Shown here piece by piece: positions 1-5,439 of a stretch of DNA of 7,761 nucleotides. The position numbers and the translations under genes are program-made. The notes beneath the pieces were generated by a model that had not been told where the DNA came from, searched no databases, and was given only the letters and a program-made list of their open reading frames with translations. Origin of the DNA: Thermoleophilaceae bacterium (GTDB lineage Bacteria; Actinomycetota; Thermoleophilia; Solirubrobacterales; Thermoleophilaceae); contig JACCSF010000024.1 of the NCBI GenBank assembly GCA_013813135.1, positions 1 through 7,761 on the forward strand, given 5' to 3'. Numbering within the stretch: the stretch's first letter is position 1; every line of letters begins with the position of its first letter.

Positions 1-2
1 AC

Positions 3-101
3 TTCGAGCAGAACCAGGACAAGCTGAACCTGGTCGGGGGCGACTCCGGAGACGGGTGCATCAAGCCGTGCGCCGCAGCTGTGGAACCTGCTTCCACCTA
101 G
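3..101 (+). pseudogene. 3' fragment of a second PstS-like phosphate-binding protein, truncated
   Basis: The frame enters from the left edge and codes 32 residues before TAG at 99-101. It starts FEQNQDKLNLVGGDSGDGC, which matches residues 231-248 of the complete PstS on the opposite strand (EQNQDKLNLVGVDAGSGC). Bases 5-37 are identical to the reverse complement of 336-368 (33 nt without mismatch). After the shared GC the two proteins still align loosely (IKPCAAAVE against VTPASDTIQ). This copy then stops where the other continues with the conserved YKPLSRPLF segment, so about 59 C-terminal residues are missing. Its TAG overlaps the convergent pstS TAG in the tetramer CTAG. The homology is directly visible; whether the gene is a true truncated paralogue or an assembly join near a contig end cannot be told here. 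Confidence 0.7.
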
Positions 102-1057
102 CTCCCGAGCGCCGTCGTAGCCTCGTCGGCCTGGGCCTGGTTCATCGGGACGATCTGGGCCGCTTCCGCGATCGACTCCTGATTCTCGAGCACGTAGTCC
201 ATGAACGCCTTCACCTGCGGCTTGTCCAGGGACTTGACGGCCGGATACATGAACAGCGGTCGCGACAGCGGCTTGTAGTCGCCGCTCTGGATCGTGTCCG
301 AGGCCGGCGTCACGCAGCCGCTACCGGCGTCGACGCCGACCAGGTTCAGCTTGTCCTGGTTCTGCTCGTAGTAGGAGAACCCGAAGTAGCCGAGGCCGCC
401 GGCCTCGCCCTCGACGCCCTGCACGAGCACATTGTCGTCCTCGGAGGGCTGGTAGTCCTTGCGCGAGACGCCCTCCTCACCGTTGATCTCGTCGGTGAAG
501 AAGTCGAACGTTCCCGAGTCGGTACCCGGGCCGAACAGGCTCAGCTCGGTGTCGGGCAGGCTGGGATCGATCTCGCTCAGGTTCTTGACCTTTGAGCCCT
601 CGTTCCAGAGCTTCTTGAGCTGCTCGACGGTCAGGCAGTCGACCTTGAGCTCCGGGTTGGTGACGACCGAGATCCCGTCGTTGGCGACCTGGACCTCCTT
701 GTAGTCGATGCCGGCCTTCTTGCAGATCGGCACCTCCTCGTCATCCTTGATCGGACGCGACGCGTCGGAGATGTCGGTCTCGCCCGCGCAGAACTTCTCG
801 AAGCCGCCGCCGGTGCCCGAGGTACCGACCGTGATCTTCACGTCCGGATACTGGGCCTGAAAACCCTCGGCCGCGGCTTGAGCGAACGGGCCGACGGTGC
901 TGGACCCGTCGATGTTGATGGGGCCAGAGACGTCCCCGCCGTCTCCGCTGCCGCTGCCGCTGGAGCTGCTGCTGTTGTTTTCGTCGTCGTCGTCACCACA
1001 GGCAGCCGCTCCAAGGGCCAGGACGCCGCAGGCGGCGATCGTGAGGAGCTTCCTCAT
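98..1057 (-). CDS. pstS: Phosphate ABC transporter substrate-binding lipoprotein PstS
   Basis: A 319-residue exported phosphate-binding protein that would capture inorganic phosphate outside the membrane for a PstCAB transporter (those genes are not in the window). The N-terminus MRKLL plus a hydrophobic stretch leads to Cys20 (LGAAAC), a lipoprotein signal, although Ala rather than Leu stands at -3 of the lipobox. Residues 22-42 are a low-complexity Asp/Asn/Ser/Gly tether. Phosphate-site motifs of the family are present: DGSST at 50-54, TSGTGGGF at 79-86, DISDASRPI at 95-103 and FGPGTDSGTFDFF at 175-187. The C-terminal lobe carries YKPLSRPLFMY at 261-271. Cysteines are at 90, 112, 141 and 248. 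The ATG is preceded by AAGGAG with an 8-nt gap, which fixes the start. A four-unit Pho-box-like array lies 63 bp upstream, so induction by phosphate limitation is expected. Confidence 0.96.
   Translation of the reverse strand: MRKLLTIAACGVLALGAAACGDDDDENNSSSSSGSGSGDGGDVSGPINIDGSSTVGPFAQAAAEGFQAQYPDVKITVGTSGTGGGFEKFCAGETDISDASRPIKDDEEVPICKKAGIDYKEVQVANDGISVVTNPELKVDCLTVEQLKKLWNEGSKVKNLSEIDPSLPDTELSLFGPGTDSGTFDFFTDEINGEEGVSRKDYQPSEDDNVLVQGVEGEAGGLGYFGFSYYEQNQDKLNLVGVDAGSGCVTPASDTIQSGDYKPLSRPLFMYPAVKSLDKPQVKAFMDYVLENQESIAEAAQIVPMNQAQADEATTALGS
932..994 (-). repeat. Trinucleotide-rich low-complexity tract encoding the PstS tether
   Basis: Runs of GCC/GCT and CGT-type triplets encode PstS residues 22-42 (Asp run, Asn-Asn, Ser run, Gly/Ser alternation). 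The tract links the lipid-anchored Cys20 to the folded domain. In-frame triplet repeats of this kind can change length without breaking the gene. Confidence 0.7.
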
Positions 1058-1065
1058 ACGGTTTT

Positions 1066-1071
1066 CTCCTT
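1066..1071 (-). promoter_or_regulatory. Ribosome binding site of pstS
   Basis: On the minus strand AAGGAG stands 8 nt before the ATG at 1057. It is one of only two strong Shine-Dalgarno sequences in the window; most other genes here lack one, and some appear leaderless. Confidence 0.8.
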
Positions 1072-1096
1072 GAGGTCGTTCATGTACAGCGCGGAC

Positions 1097-1126
1097 TCTC
1101 TAGTGCGGCCGGTGCGAGCCTGTTAT
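1097..1126 (-). promoter_or_regulatory. Candidate pstS promoter, -35 embedded in the Pho-box array
   Basis: On the minus strand the last array unit, ATAACA (1126-1121), resembles a -35 (4 of 6 to TTGACA). It is followed after 18 nt by TAGAGA (1102-1097), a weak -10. A weak -35 overlapped by an activator site is usual for Pho-activated promoters. The -10 match is poor, so this is tentative. Confidence 0.35.
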
Positions 1127-1159
1127 CGAACTGTCGCCGCGTTGTAAAAAGGATGTGAA
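1121..1159 (-). promoter_or_regulatory. Pho-box-like array A: four units, 11-bp period
   Basis: Read on the + strand, hexamers TGTTAT, TGTCGC, TGTAAA and TGTGAA begin at 1121, 1132, 1143 and 1154, exactly 11 bp apart. In the sense direction of pstS (minus strand) they read TTCACA, TTTACA, GCGACA, ATAACA. This matches the spacing and core of known PhoB/PhoP boxes: E. coli CTGTCA repeats, Bacillus TTAACA-type repeats and Streptomyces GTTCACC repeats, all with 11-bp period. The array fills the 104-bp gap between the upstream regulator gene's stop and the pstS start, 63 bp before the pstS ATG. Binding by the regulators encoded next door is an inference. Confidence 0.75.
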
Positions 1160-1161
1160 GG

Positions 1162-1497
1162 TCAGCGGCGGTCGGAGTCCGCCGCGAACCGGTATCCGAA
1201 CCCGAAATGGGTGTGGATGAAGCGCCGCCCGGGGACAGCGTCCTCCAGCTTCTGGCGGAGCTTTCCGATATAGACGTCCACCGACCGGTCGGACTTGCGG
1301 TAGGGCTCGCCCCACACCTCGCGGTAGAGCTCCTCGCGCGTAACGATCCTGTTTCGCCGCTCCACCAGTGCCGTGAGAAGCTCGAGCTCGCGGACAGTAA
1401 GATGAAGCCGTTCGCCGTTGACGAGCACAAGGAACTCGCTTGGGCGGACTTCGAGCTCACCGGCTCTGAGCGGCGGTCTCCCCAGGGTTGCTTCCAT
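1162..1497 (-). CDS. Receiver-less OmpR/PhoB-type winged-helix DNA-binding protein
   Basis: The 111-residue product is almost only a Trans_reg_C (OmpR/PhoB-type) winged helix, residues about 11-104. The helix-turn-helix includes LTVRELELL (33-41) and REELYREVW (54-62), the recognition helix DRSVDVYIGKLRQKL (70-84), and the hairpin wing ends HTHFGFGYRF (95-104). There is no receiver domain: upstream lies only the short intergenic region with a Pho-like array and then the divergent response regulator. Its domain is identical at 45 of 93 ungapped positions to the DNA-binding half of that neighbour, so the two are paralogues and probably read similar sites. Without a phosphorylation domain it may act constitutively or modulate the full-length regulator at the same boxes. 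No convincing ribosome site precedes the ATG; the frame stays open further upstream but without a likely start. It lies directly upstream of pstS in the same direction. Confidence 0.85.
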   Translation of the reverse strand: MEATLGRPPLRAGELEVRPSEFLVLVNGERLHLTVRELELLTALVERRNRIVTREELYREVWGEPYRKSDRSVDVYIGKLRQKLEDAVPGRRFIHTHFGFGYRFAADSDRR

Positions 1498-1530
1498 GCT
1501 GGAGAGCGTTCCAGCATCGTGCGGAATGTC

Positions 1531-1569
1531 CGTTACCCCGGCGTTGACCCGCTGTGAAAAAGCTGTAAA
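1531..1569. promoter_or_regulatory. Pho-box-like array B in the divergent regulator promoter region
   Basis: On the + strand CGTTAC, CGTTGA, TGTGAA and TGTAAA begin at 1531, 1542, 1553 and 1564, each 11 bp after the last. On the minus strand they read TTTACA, TTCACA, TCAACG, GTAACG. The array lies between the start of the receiver-less regulator (33 bp away, minus strand) and that of the response regulator (41 bp away, plus strand). It could therefore serve either or both, which predicts autoregulation. Length and orientation are the same as in the arrays at 1121-1159 and 3232-3270. Confidence 0.72.
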
Positions 1570-1596
1570 AGGGCGAGGGCCCGCCCCAGGGTTGCG

Positions 1597-1602
1597 TACA
1601 CT
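1597..1602 (+). promoter_or_regulatory. Candidate -10 box of the response regulator gene
   Basis: TACACT fits the TANNNT actinobacterial -10 and ends 8 nt before the ATG at 1611, so the transcript would start at or just before the start codon (leaderless or nearly so). No -35 is present at the usual distance (CGAGGG at 1574-1579), which suits an activator-dependent promoter. The nearest Pho-like unit, however, ends 27 bp upstream, farther than in E. coli Pho promoters. Confidence 0.5.
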
Positions 1603-1610
1603 CAGGGTCG

Positions 1611-2447
1611 ATGTCGGACATGCGTCTCGCGATCCTGGACTCGGATTCGGGGTTTGTCCGGGTGCTCGTGAAGCGGGCGAGCGACTTGGGCTGGCAGTAC
1701 CGGCGTCTGGAGGCGCCGCCCCGCACGGAGGATTTCGTCGCCATGCGCGTCAACGCGCTGGTGGTCGACCTGTCGCTGCTCGGACCAGGCGCCTGGGAGT
1801 TCCTCGAGCGCGTGACGGTCGCGCTGCCCGGTCTCGGCGTCGTGATCTGCACCGGCCGCTCGAGCGTCGCCCAGCGCGTGCGCGGCCTGCGGCTCGGGGC
1901 CGACGACTGGGTCACCAAGCCGTGTCATCCCGAGGAGGTGCTGGCGCGCGTCGAGGCAGTCGTTCGGCGGCGCAAGCGTGCATCCGCCCGGGTCGACACC
2001 GGGCCGCTCGTGGCCGGAGAGCTCGAGATCCGCGCAGATCAGTTCCAGGCATTCGTGCGCACGACCAGCGTCGACCTGACCCGACGCGAGTTCGAGGTGC
2101 TCCAGCTGCTGGCGCAGGCGAAGGGCAAGGTGCTCCAGCGCGAGGAGATCTACCAGGCCGTGTGGGGCTACACGATGGCCCACGGCGACCGCTCGGTGGA
2201 CGTGTTCGTGCGCAAGGTGCGCCAGAAGCTCGAGAAGGTCTCGCCGGACTGGAACTACATCCACACCCACTTCGGCGTGGGCTACCGCTTCGACCCGGAG
2301 CAGCGGGAGGCGGAGGCGCCCCTGGGAACCGTGGCCCAGGCGCCCGCGGGCGCCGCGCCGGCGGTCGACGCCGGGCTGCGGGCAGCGGGCGTCGACGACG
2401 ATCCTCCGTCGCTCGGCGACGAGCCGGCGACGCTGCTCGCGCCCTAA
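1611..2447 (+). CDS. OmpR/PhoB-family two-component response regulator
   Basis: The 278-residue product has a receiver domain (about 5-122) with a complete phosphorylation site: acidic pair D10/D12, phospho-acceptor D53 (ALVVDLSLL), T81 and K103 (VTKPCHPEE). A winged-helix DNA-binding domain follows at about 134-228, with LTRREFEVLQLL (156-167), recognition helix DRSVDVFVRKVRQKL (193-207) and the wing HTHFGVGYRF (218-227). The last 50 residues are an Ala/Pro/Gly-rich tail not typical of PhoB. No histidine kinase gene is in view. The neighbours (pstS, Pho-like arrays) suggest a phosphate-responsive regulator, comparable to PhoB/PhoP, but the exact signal is inferred. ATG 1611 is chosen from the -10 spacing; ATG 1620 is possible. 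Its TAA overlaps the convergent phosphatase stop in CTAA at 2444-2447. Confidence 0.92.
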   Translation: MSDMRLAILDSDSGFVRVLVKRASDLGWQYRRLEAPPRTEDFVAMRVNALVVDLSLLGPGAWEFLERVTVALPGLGVVICTGRSSVAQRVRGLRLGADDWVTKPCHPEEVLARVEAVVRRRKRASARVDTGPLVAGELEIRADQFQAFVRTTSVDLTRREFEVLQLLAQAKGKVLQREEIYQAVWGYTMAHGDRSVDVFVRKVRQKLEKVSPDWNYIHTHFGVGYRFDPEQREAEAPLGTVAQAPAGAAPAVDAGLRAAGVDDDPPSLGDEPATLLAP

Positions 2448-3196
2448 GCCGCGATCGCTCGCGGCGACGCGATGCCCGTCGCGAGCAGGCGATGCGGAGT
2501 CGAGCCGATCAGTCCGGCCGCCGCGCTCGGTGAGACCCCGACTTCGAGCAGGGTGTTCCGCGCCAGTTTGAGGGCCGGCGGGCGCGTCGGGCCGTGCGCA
2601 TCGGAGGCGACGACCGAGATCAGTCCCTCGGCGATCAGCTCCCAGGCGGCGCTGCACGACTCCTCCCCGTGGTCGCCGGTGAGCGACTGCGCGTTGACCT
2701 GGGCCAGCGAGCCCGCCGCCAGCTCGCGGCGCAGCCCGGCCGCCCCGTCGAGGCTCGCGTCGGCGCTGCGCTCCGGATGTGCCACCAGCACGCCGAACCC
2801 GCGCTCGCGCAGTTCGGCGGTGGCCGCGTGGAAGTCCGCTCCGATGCCGTGGAACGGGGTCTCGACCAGCACCCAGCGCCCGCCCGAAGGACCTTGAGCG
2901 AGCAGCTCCAGCTCGCTCTGGCGCATGCGGCCGACCATCTCATGCCCCAGCTCGCCGCCGCAGCGGACCTCGAGCGGGATTCCCTCGGTCGCCAGCGCGA
3001 AGCGCAGCTCCAGCACCCGCGCGCGGATCTCGACGGCGTCGGTCAGGCCGAGATCCGTGCGCACGTGCGGAGTCGCCACCACTGTGCCGGTGCCGTCGGC
3101 CACCGCCGCCCGGGCGAGGTCGAGGCTGGCGGCCATGTCTTCCGGGCCGTCGTCGACGCCCGGAAGCAGGTGGAAGTGGAGGTCCACGTATGCCAT
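2444..3196 (-). CDS. PHP-domain metal-dependent phosphatase, CpsB/YwqE type
   Basis: The 250-residue product matches the CpsB/CapC/YwqE branch of PHP phosphoesterases, manganese-dependent protein-tyrosine phosphatases usually tied to capsule and exopolysaccharide kinases. Likely metal ligands appear in family order: H7 and H9 in DLHFHLLPGVDDGP (5-18) with D15/D16, H44 (ATPH), E82 (CGGE), E112 (LVET), H140 (VAHPER), and D199/H201 in ASDAH. Length is normal for the family (about 250). No polysaccharide export or tyrosine-kinase genes are in view. Instead a Pho-like array ends 35 bp before its ATG, so it may belong to the phosphate response; the true substrate is unknown. No good ribosome site precedes the ATG. 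Its stop overlaps that of the response regulator. Confidence 0.9.
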   Translation of the reverse strand: MAYVDLHFHLLPGVDDGPEDMAASLDLARAAVADGTGTVVATPHVRTDLGLTDAVEIRARVLELRFALATEGIPLEVRCGGELGHEMVGRMRQSELELLAQGPSGGRWVLVETPFHGIGADFHAATAELRERGFGVLVAHPERSADASLDGAAGLRRELAAGSLAQVNAQSLTGDHGEESCSAAWELIAEGLISVVASDAHGPTRPPALKLARNTLLEVGVSPSAAAGLIGSTPHRLLATGIASPRAIAA

Positions 3197-3206
3197 CTCA
3201 TGTGCA

Positions 3207-3231
3207 GGATCGGCCCCCGCACGTGCGATCC
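3207..3231. repeat. Inverted repeat with central palindrome in the phosphatase leader
   Basis: GGATCG (3207-3212) and CGATCC (3226-3231) are inverted copies separated by 13 nt, and an exact 10-bp palindrome CGCACGTGCG (3218-3227) overlaps the right arm. It lies between the 11-bp-period array and the phosphatase ATG, where an operator could sit. Short GC-rich palindromes also arise by chance in such DNA. Confidence 0.35.
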
Positions 3232-3270
3232 CGTGACACTCCTGTGACCCGGGTGTTGAGCCTGGGTGAA
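3232..3270 (-). promoter_or_regulatory. Pho-box-like array C upstream of the PHP phosphatase
   Basis: On the + strand CGTGAC, TGTGAC, TGTTGA and GGTGAA begin at 3232, 3243, 3254 and 3265, an exact 11-bp period. On the minus strand they read TTCACC, TCAACA, GTCACA, GTCACG, close to the Streptomyces GTTCACC type. The array ends 35 bp before the phosphatase ATG (minus strand). The divergent cupredoxin-like gene begins 92 bp to the right with its own candidate promoter, so control of the phosphatase is the simpler reading; control of both is possible. Confidence 0.72.
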
Positions 3271-3320
3271 GCGCTCAGGCAGGTCGCCGCCTGTCACGGC
3301 TGACGGGCGTCGGGGCCGGC

Positions 3321-3351
3321 TTGCATGTGGCCTACAGCCGGTTGCCATACT
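3321..3351 (+). promoter_or_regulatory. Candidate promoter of the cupredoxin-like operon
   Basis: TTGCAT (3321-3326) and CATACT (3346-3351) form a -35/-10 pair with a 19-bp spacer, slightly long. The -10 ends 11 nt before the ATG at 3363, which gives a very short leader. CATACT is also the -10 of the leaderless promoter at 5850-5855. Confidence 0.4.
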
Positions 3352-3362
3352 TCCCCGCCGCC

Positions 3363-3818
3363 ATGTCACGCAACCGGCGCATCGGGCTGGTCGTCGCTGC
3401 CCTTGCGGTCGCTGTCGTCGCGTTCGTCGTCGCCCAGCCGGGCGACGACGAGGACGCGTCGCCGTCGCCGTCGCCGACGAGCCAGGGCCAGACCGAGGCC
3501 GACGAGACCGACACGCAAGCCGAGGCTCCGGCCGAGCCGCCGGTGACCCGGATCAGCGTGAAGGGGGGCGTGCTCGTCGGCGAGCCCAAGGCGATCAGGG
3601 TCGCCAAGAACGACCCCGTTCGCATCGTTGTCAGATCCGACGTCCCGGATCAGATCCACCTGCACGGCTACGAAATAAAGAAGGAGGCGGCACCCGGGAA
3701 ACCGGCCCGCTTCGCCTTCAAGGCGGACGCGGAGGGCGCCTTCGAGCTCGAGAGCCACGCGGCGGAGGACGCCGGAGCGGAGCCGTTGCTCGCCCGCCTG
3801 CTCGTCGGACCGTCGTGA
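3363..3818 (+). CDS. Membrane-anchored cupredoxin-like protein
   Basis: The 151-residue product has a short basic start (MSRNRR), one hydrophobic segment (7-24) without a lipobox, an acidic Ser/Pro/Thr/Glu linker (28-60) and a beta-rich domain (62-150) that would lie outside the membrane. Segments such as AIRVAKNDPVRIVVRSD, DQIHLHGYEI and the closing LLVGPS resemble cupredoxin-fold domains of the EfeO/plastocyanin-like type. It has no cysteine and no Met after Met1, so it cannot form a classic type 1 copper site; H99, H101 and H132 could bind a metal otherwise. ATG 3363 is preferred over TTG 3321 because it directly precedes the membrane segment and suits the promoter. The stop TGA overlaps the next gene's GTG (GTGA), which implies translational coupling and joint function with the 10-TM protein. 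Confidence 0.8.
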   Translation: MSRNRRIGLVVAALAVAVVAFVVAQPGDDEDASPSPSPTSQGQTEADETDTQAEAPAEPPVTRISVKGGVLVGEPKAIRVAKNDPVRIVVRSDVPDQIHLHGYEIKKEAAPGKPARFAFKADAEGAFELESHAAEDAGAEPLLARLLVGPS

Positions 3819-5194
3819 TCGCCCTGTTCGCCCACGCGGGCGGGCTCAGCGGGCGCTCGGACCTGCCGATCCCCGAGTGGCTCTTCGGGTGGGCCGCGGC
3901 GATGGTGCTGGTGATCTCGTTCGTGGCGCTGGCCGTGCTGTGGCCGGAGGCCAAGCTCGAGGGCGACCGCTGGCGGCCGCTGCCCGGCGTCTTGGGGCGC
4001 ATCCCGGCGAGCCGGGCGGTCGAGATCATCTGTGGCGCGATCGGCGCCGCCCTGCTGGGCATCGTGATCTACACCGGACTGCGCGGCACGCAGAGTCCGG
4101 CGGCCAACTTCGCGCCCACGTTCGTCTTCGTGATCTTCTGGATCGGGCTCGTGCCGGTGAGCGTGCTGTTCGGCGACGTCCTCCGCGCCTTCAACCCGTG
4201 GCGCGCGATCGGGCGGGCGGTGGGATGGGCGGCCGGCCGCGTCGTCAGCGCCGGGCTGCCCGCGCCGCTGGCCTACCCCGAGCGGGTCGGGCACTGGCCG
4301 GCGACTATCGGCGTCTTTGCGTTCGCGGTGCTGGAACTGGTGATCTCGGGCGGCGACAAGCCCGAGACCGTCGCCATCGCCACGCTCGTCTACTCGGCGC
4401 TGACCTTCATCGCGATGGCGCTCTACGGCGTGGAGGACTGGAGCGCGCGCGGCGAGGCGTACTCGGTCTACTTCAACCTGTTCTCGCGGATCTCGCCGTT
4501 CGAGACGCGCGACCGCGTGCTCGGCGTGCGGCCGCCGCTGTCAGGGCTCGCCCATCTCAAGGTGGGCGCGGGCACCGTGCCGCTGCTGGCGGTGATGATC
4601 GGCTCGGTCACCTTCGACGGCGCGGGCGAGGCGCCCATCTGGACCGGAATCGCGCCCGACATCTCCAAGTTCTTCGAGGACGTCGGGCTGTCGCCCCAGC
4701 CCGCCTTCGAGTTGACCTTCCTGGTCGGGCTGACCGCGGCCATCCTGCTCGTCTACGGCTTCTACCGCCTGGGCGTGCTGGGGGCCAGGAGCGTGGGCGG
4801 TGGCTTCAGCGCCGAGAGGCTGTCGCGCGCCTTCGCGCACTCGCTGGTGCCGATCGCGCTCGCGTACGTGATGGCCCACTACGTCACCTACCTGCTGTTC
4901 CGCGGCCAGGCGATCGTCTTCCTCGCGTCGGATCCGCTCGGCGACGGCTCCGACCTGTTCGGCACCGCCAAGGAGCAGATCGACTACGGCCTGATCGGAG
5001 CGACGGCCACCTGGTACTGGCAGGTTGCCTTCGTGGTGGCGGGCCACGTGGCCGCGCTGACGCTCGCGCACGACCGCGCGCTGGCGCTGTACGAGGACGC
5101 CAAGCTGGCGGTGCGCTCGCAATACTGGATGCTCGCGGTGATGGTCGGCTTCACGAGCCTGGCGCTCTGGCTGCTCTCGCAGGCGAACACCTGA
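3815..5194 (+). CDS. Polytopic membrane protein of unproven function, about 10 TM segments
   Basis: Starting at GTG 3815, which overlaps the upstream stop by 4 bp, the product has 459 residues. Hydrophobic segments are near 22-43, 68-88, 102-122, 163-179, 186-204, 255-268, 298-319, 343-362, 399-418 and 437-455. Conserved-looking signatures are SDLPIPEWLFGW (15-26), FNPWRAIGR (126-134), YGVEDWSARGEAYSVYFNLF (204-223) and the His-bearing membrane stretches around H355, H411 and H419. From memory, actinobacterial relatives are sometimes labelled fenitrothion hydrolase in databases; I see no hydrolase active site and do not adopt that name. The motif FAHAGG at 5-10 suggests that homologues with a longer N-terminus would expose this His after signal cleavage. 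Coupling to a cupredoxin-like partner hints at metal or redox handling in the membrane, which is an inference. Confidence 0.85.
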   Translation: MIALFAHAGGLSGRSDLPIPEWLFGWAAAMVLVISFVALAVLWPEAKLEGDRWRPLPGVLGRIPASRAVEIICGAIGAALLGIVIYTGLRGTQSPAANFAPTFVFVIFWIGLVPVSVLFGDVLRAFNPWRAIGRAVGWAAGRVVSAGLPAPLAYPERVGHWPATIGVFAFAVLELVISGGDKPETVAIATLVYSALTFIAMALYGVEDWSARGEAYSVYFNLFSRISPFETRDRVLGVRPPLSGLAHLKVGAGTVPLLAVMIGSVTFDGAGEAPIWTGIAPDISKFFEDVGLSPQPAFELTFLVGLTAAILLVYGFYRLGVLGARSVGGGFSAERLSRAFAHSLVPIALAYVMAHYVTYLLFRGQAIVFLASDPLGDGSDLFGTAKEQIDYGLIGATATWYWQVAFVVAGHVAALTLAHDRALALYEDAKLAVRSQYWMLAVMVGFTSLALWLLSQANT

Positions 5195-5218
5195 CGCGGC
5201 CTGCGAGACTGCGCGACG

Positions 5219-5386
5219 ATGTACTTCGCGCACGCCGGGCACTGGCTGACCTCGATCGCCTACTTCGTGCCGGTGCTGGCCTTCCTGGTGTGGCTGGGGG
5301 TCACGCACCTCAAGGACCGCCGCCGGACGCAGACCGCGGGGCGAACCCTTCGAGTTGATCAAGAGGAGACAGAAGACCGACCATGA
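5219..5386 (+). CDS. Small single-TM protein
   Basis: The 55-residue product starts MYFAHAGHW, has one hydrophobic segment at about 10-28 and a basic cytoplasmic-type tail (HLKDRRR) ending in acidic residues. It begins 24 bp after the 10-TM gene in the same direction, and its FAHAG start echoes FAHAGG of that protein. The stop TGA overlaps the next ATG as ATGA (5383-5386). Context suggests a small accessory subunit of the membrane complex. No clear Shine-Dalgarno precedes it, so coupled translation is likely. Confidence 0.68.
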   Translation: MYFAHAGHWLTSIAYFVPVLAFLVWLGVTHLKDRRRTQTAGRTLRVDQEETEDRP

Positions 5387-5439
5387 CGGAGACCATCACC
5401 GAGCAGGTCCATGACCCGATCCACCGGGTCGCCTACTAG
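5383..5439 (+). pseudogene. Severed 5' end of a fourth operon gene (18 codons)
   Basis: The ATG overlaps the previous stop (ATGA), and AAGAGGAG lies 14 nt upstream, so translation is likely set up here. The frame gives only MTETITEQVHDPIHRVAY before TAG at 5437-5439. That TAG overlaps the stop of the convergent gene in CTAG. The peptide looks like the opening of a longer soluble protein rather than a finished product. No continuation is found in any + frame past 5440. Truncation by rearrangement or a join is the best reading; a genuine 18-residue peptide cannot be excluded. Confidence 0.45.

Noticed and set aside
1418..2657. Long frames on both strands across the response regulator
   Set aside because: Both lack any recognisable domain, whereas the 1611-2447 frame has the complete receiver and winged-helix residues.
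3266..3814. Upstream extension of the 10-TM gene to ATG 3266
   Set aside because: It would overlap the whole cupredoxin-like gene in another frame and add 183 low-complexity Arg-rich residues; GTG 3815 with a 4-bp overlap fits better.
3877..5358. 493-codon + strand frame inside the 10-TM gene
   Set aside because: The product is Arg/Gly/Ala/Leu-rich without membrane segments, a frame shadow of the 459-residue membrane protein.
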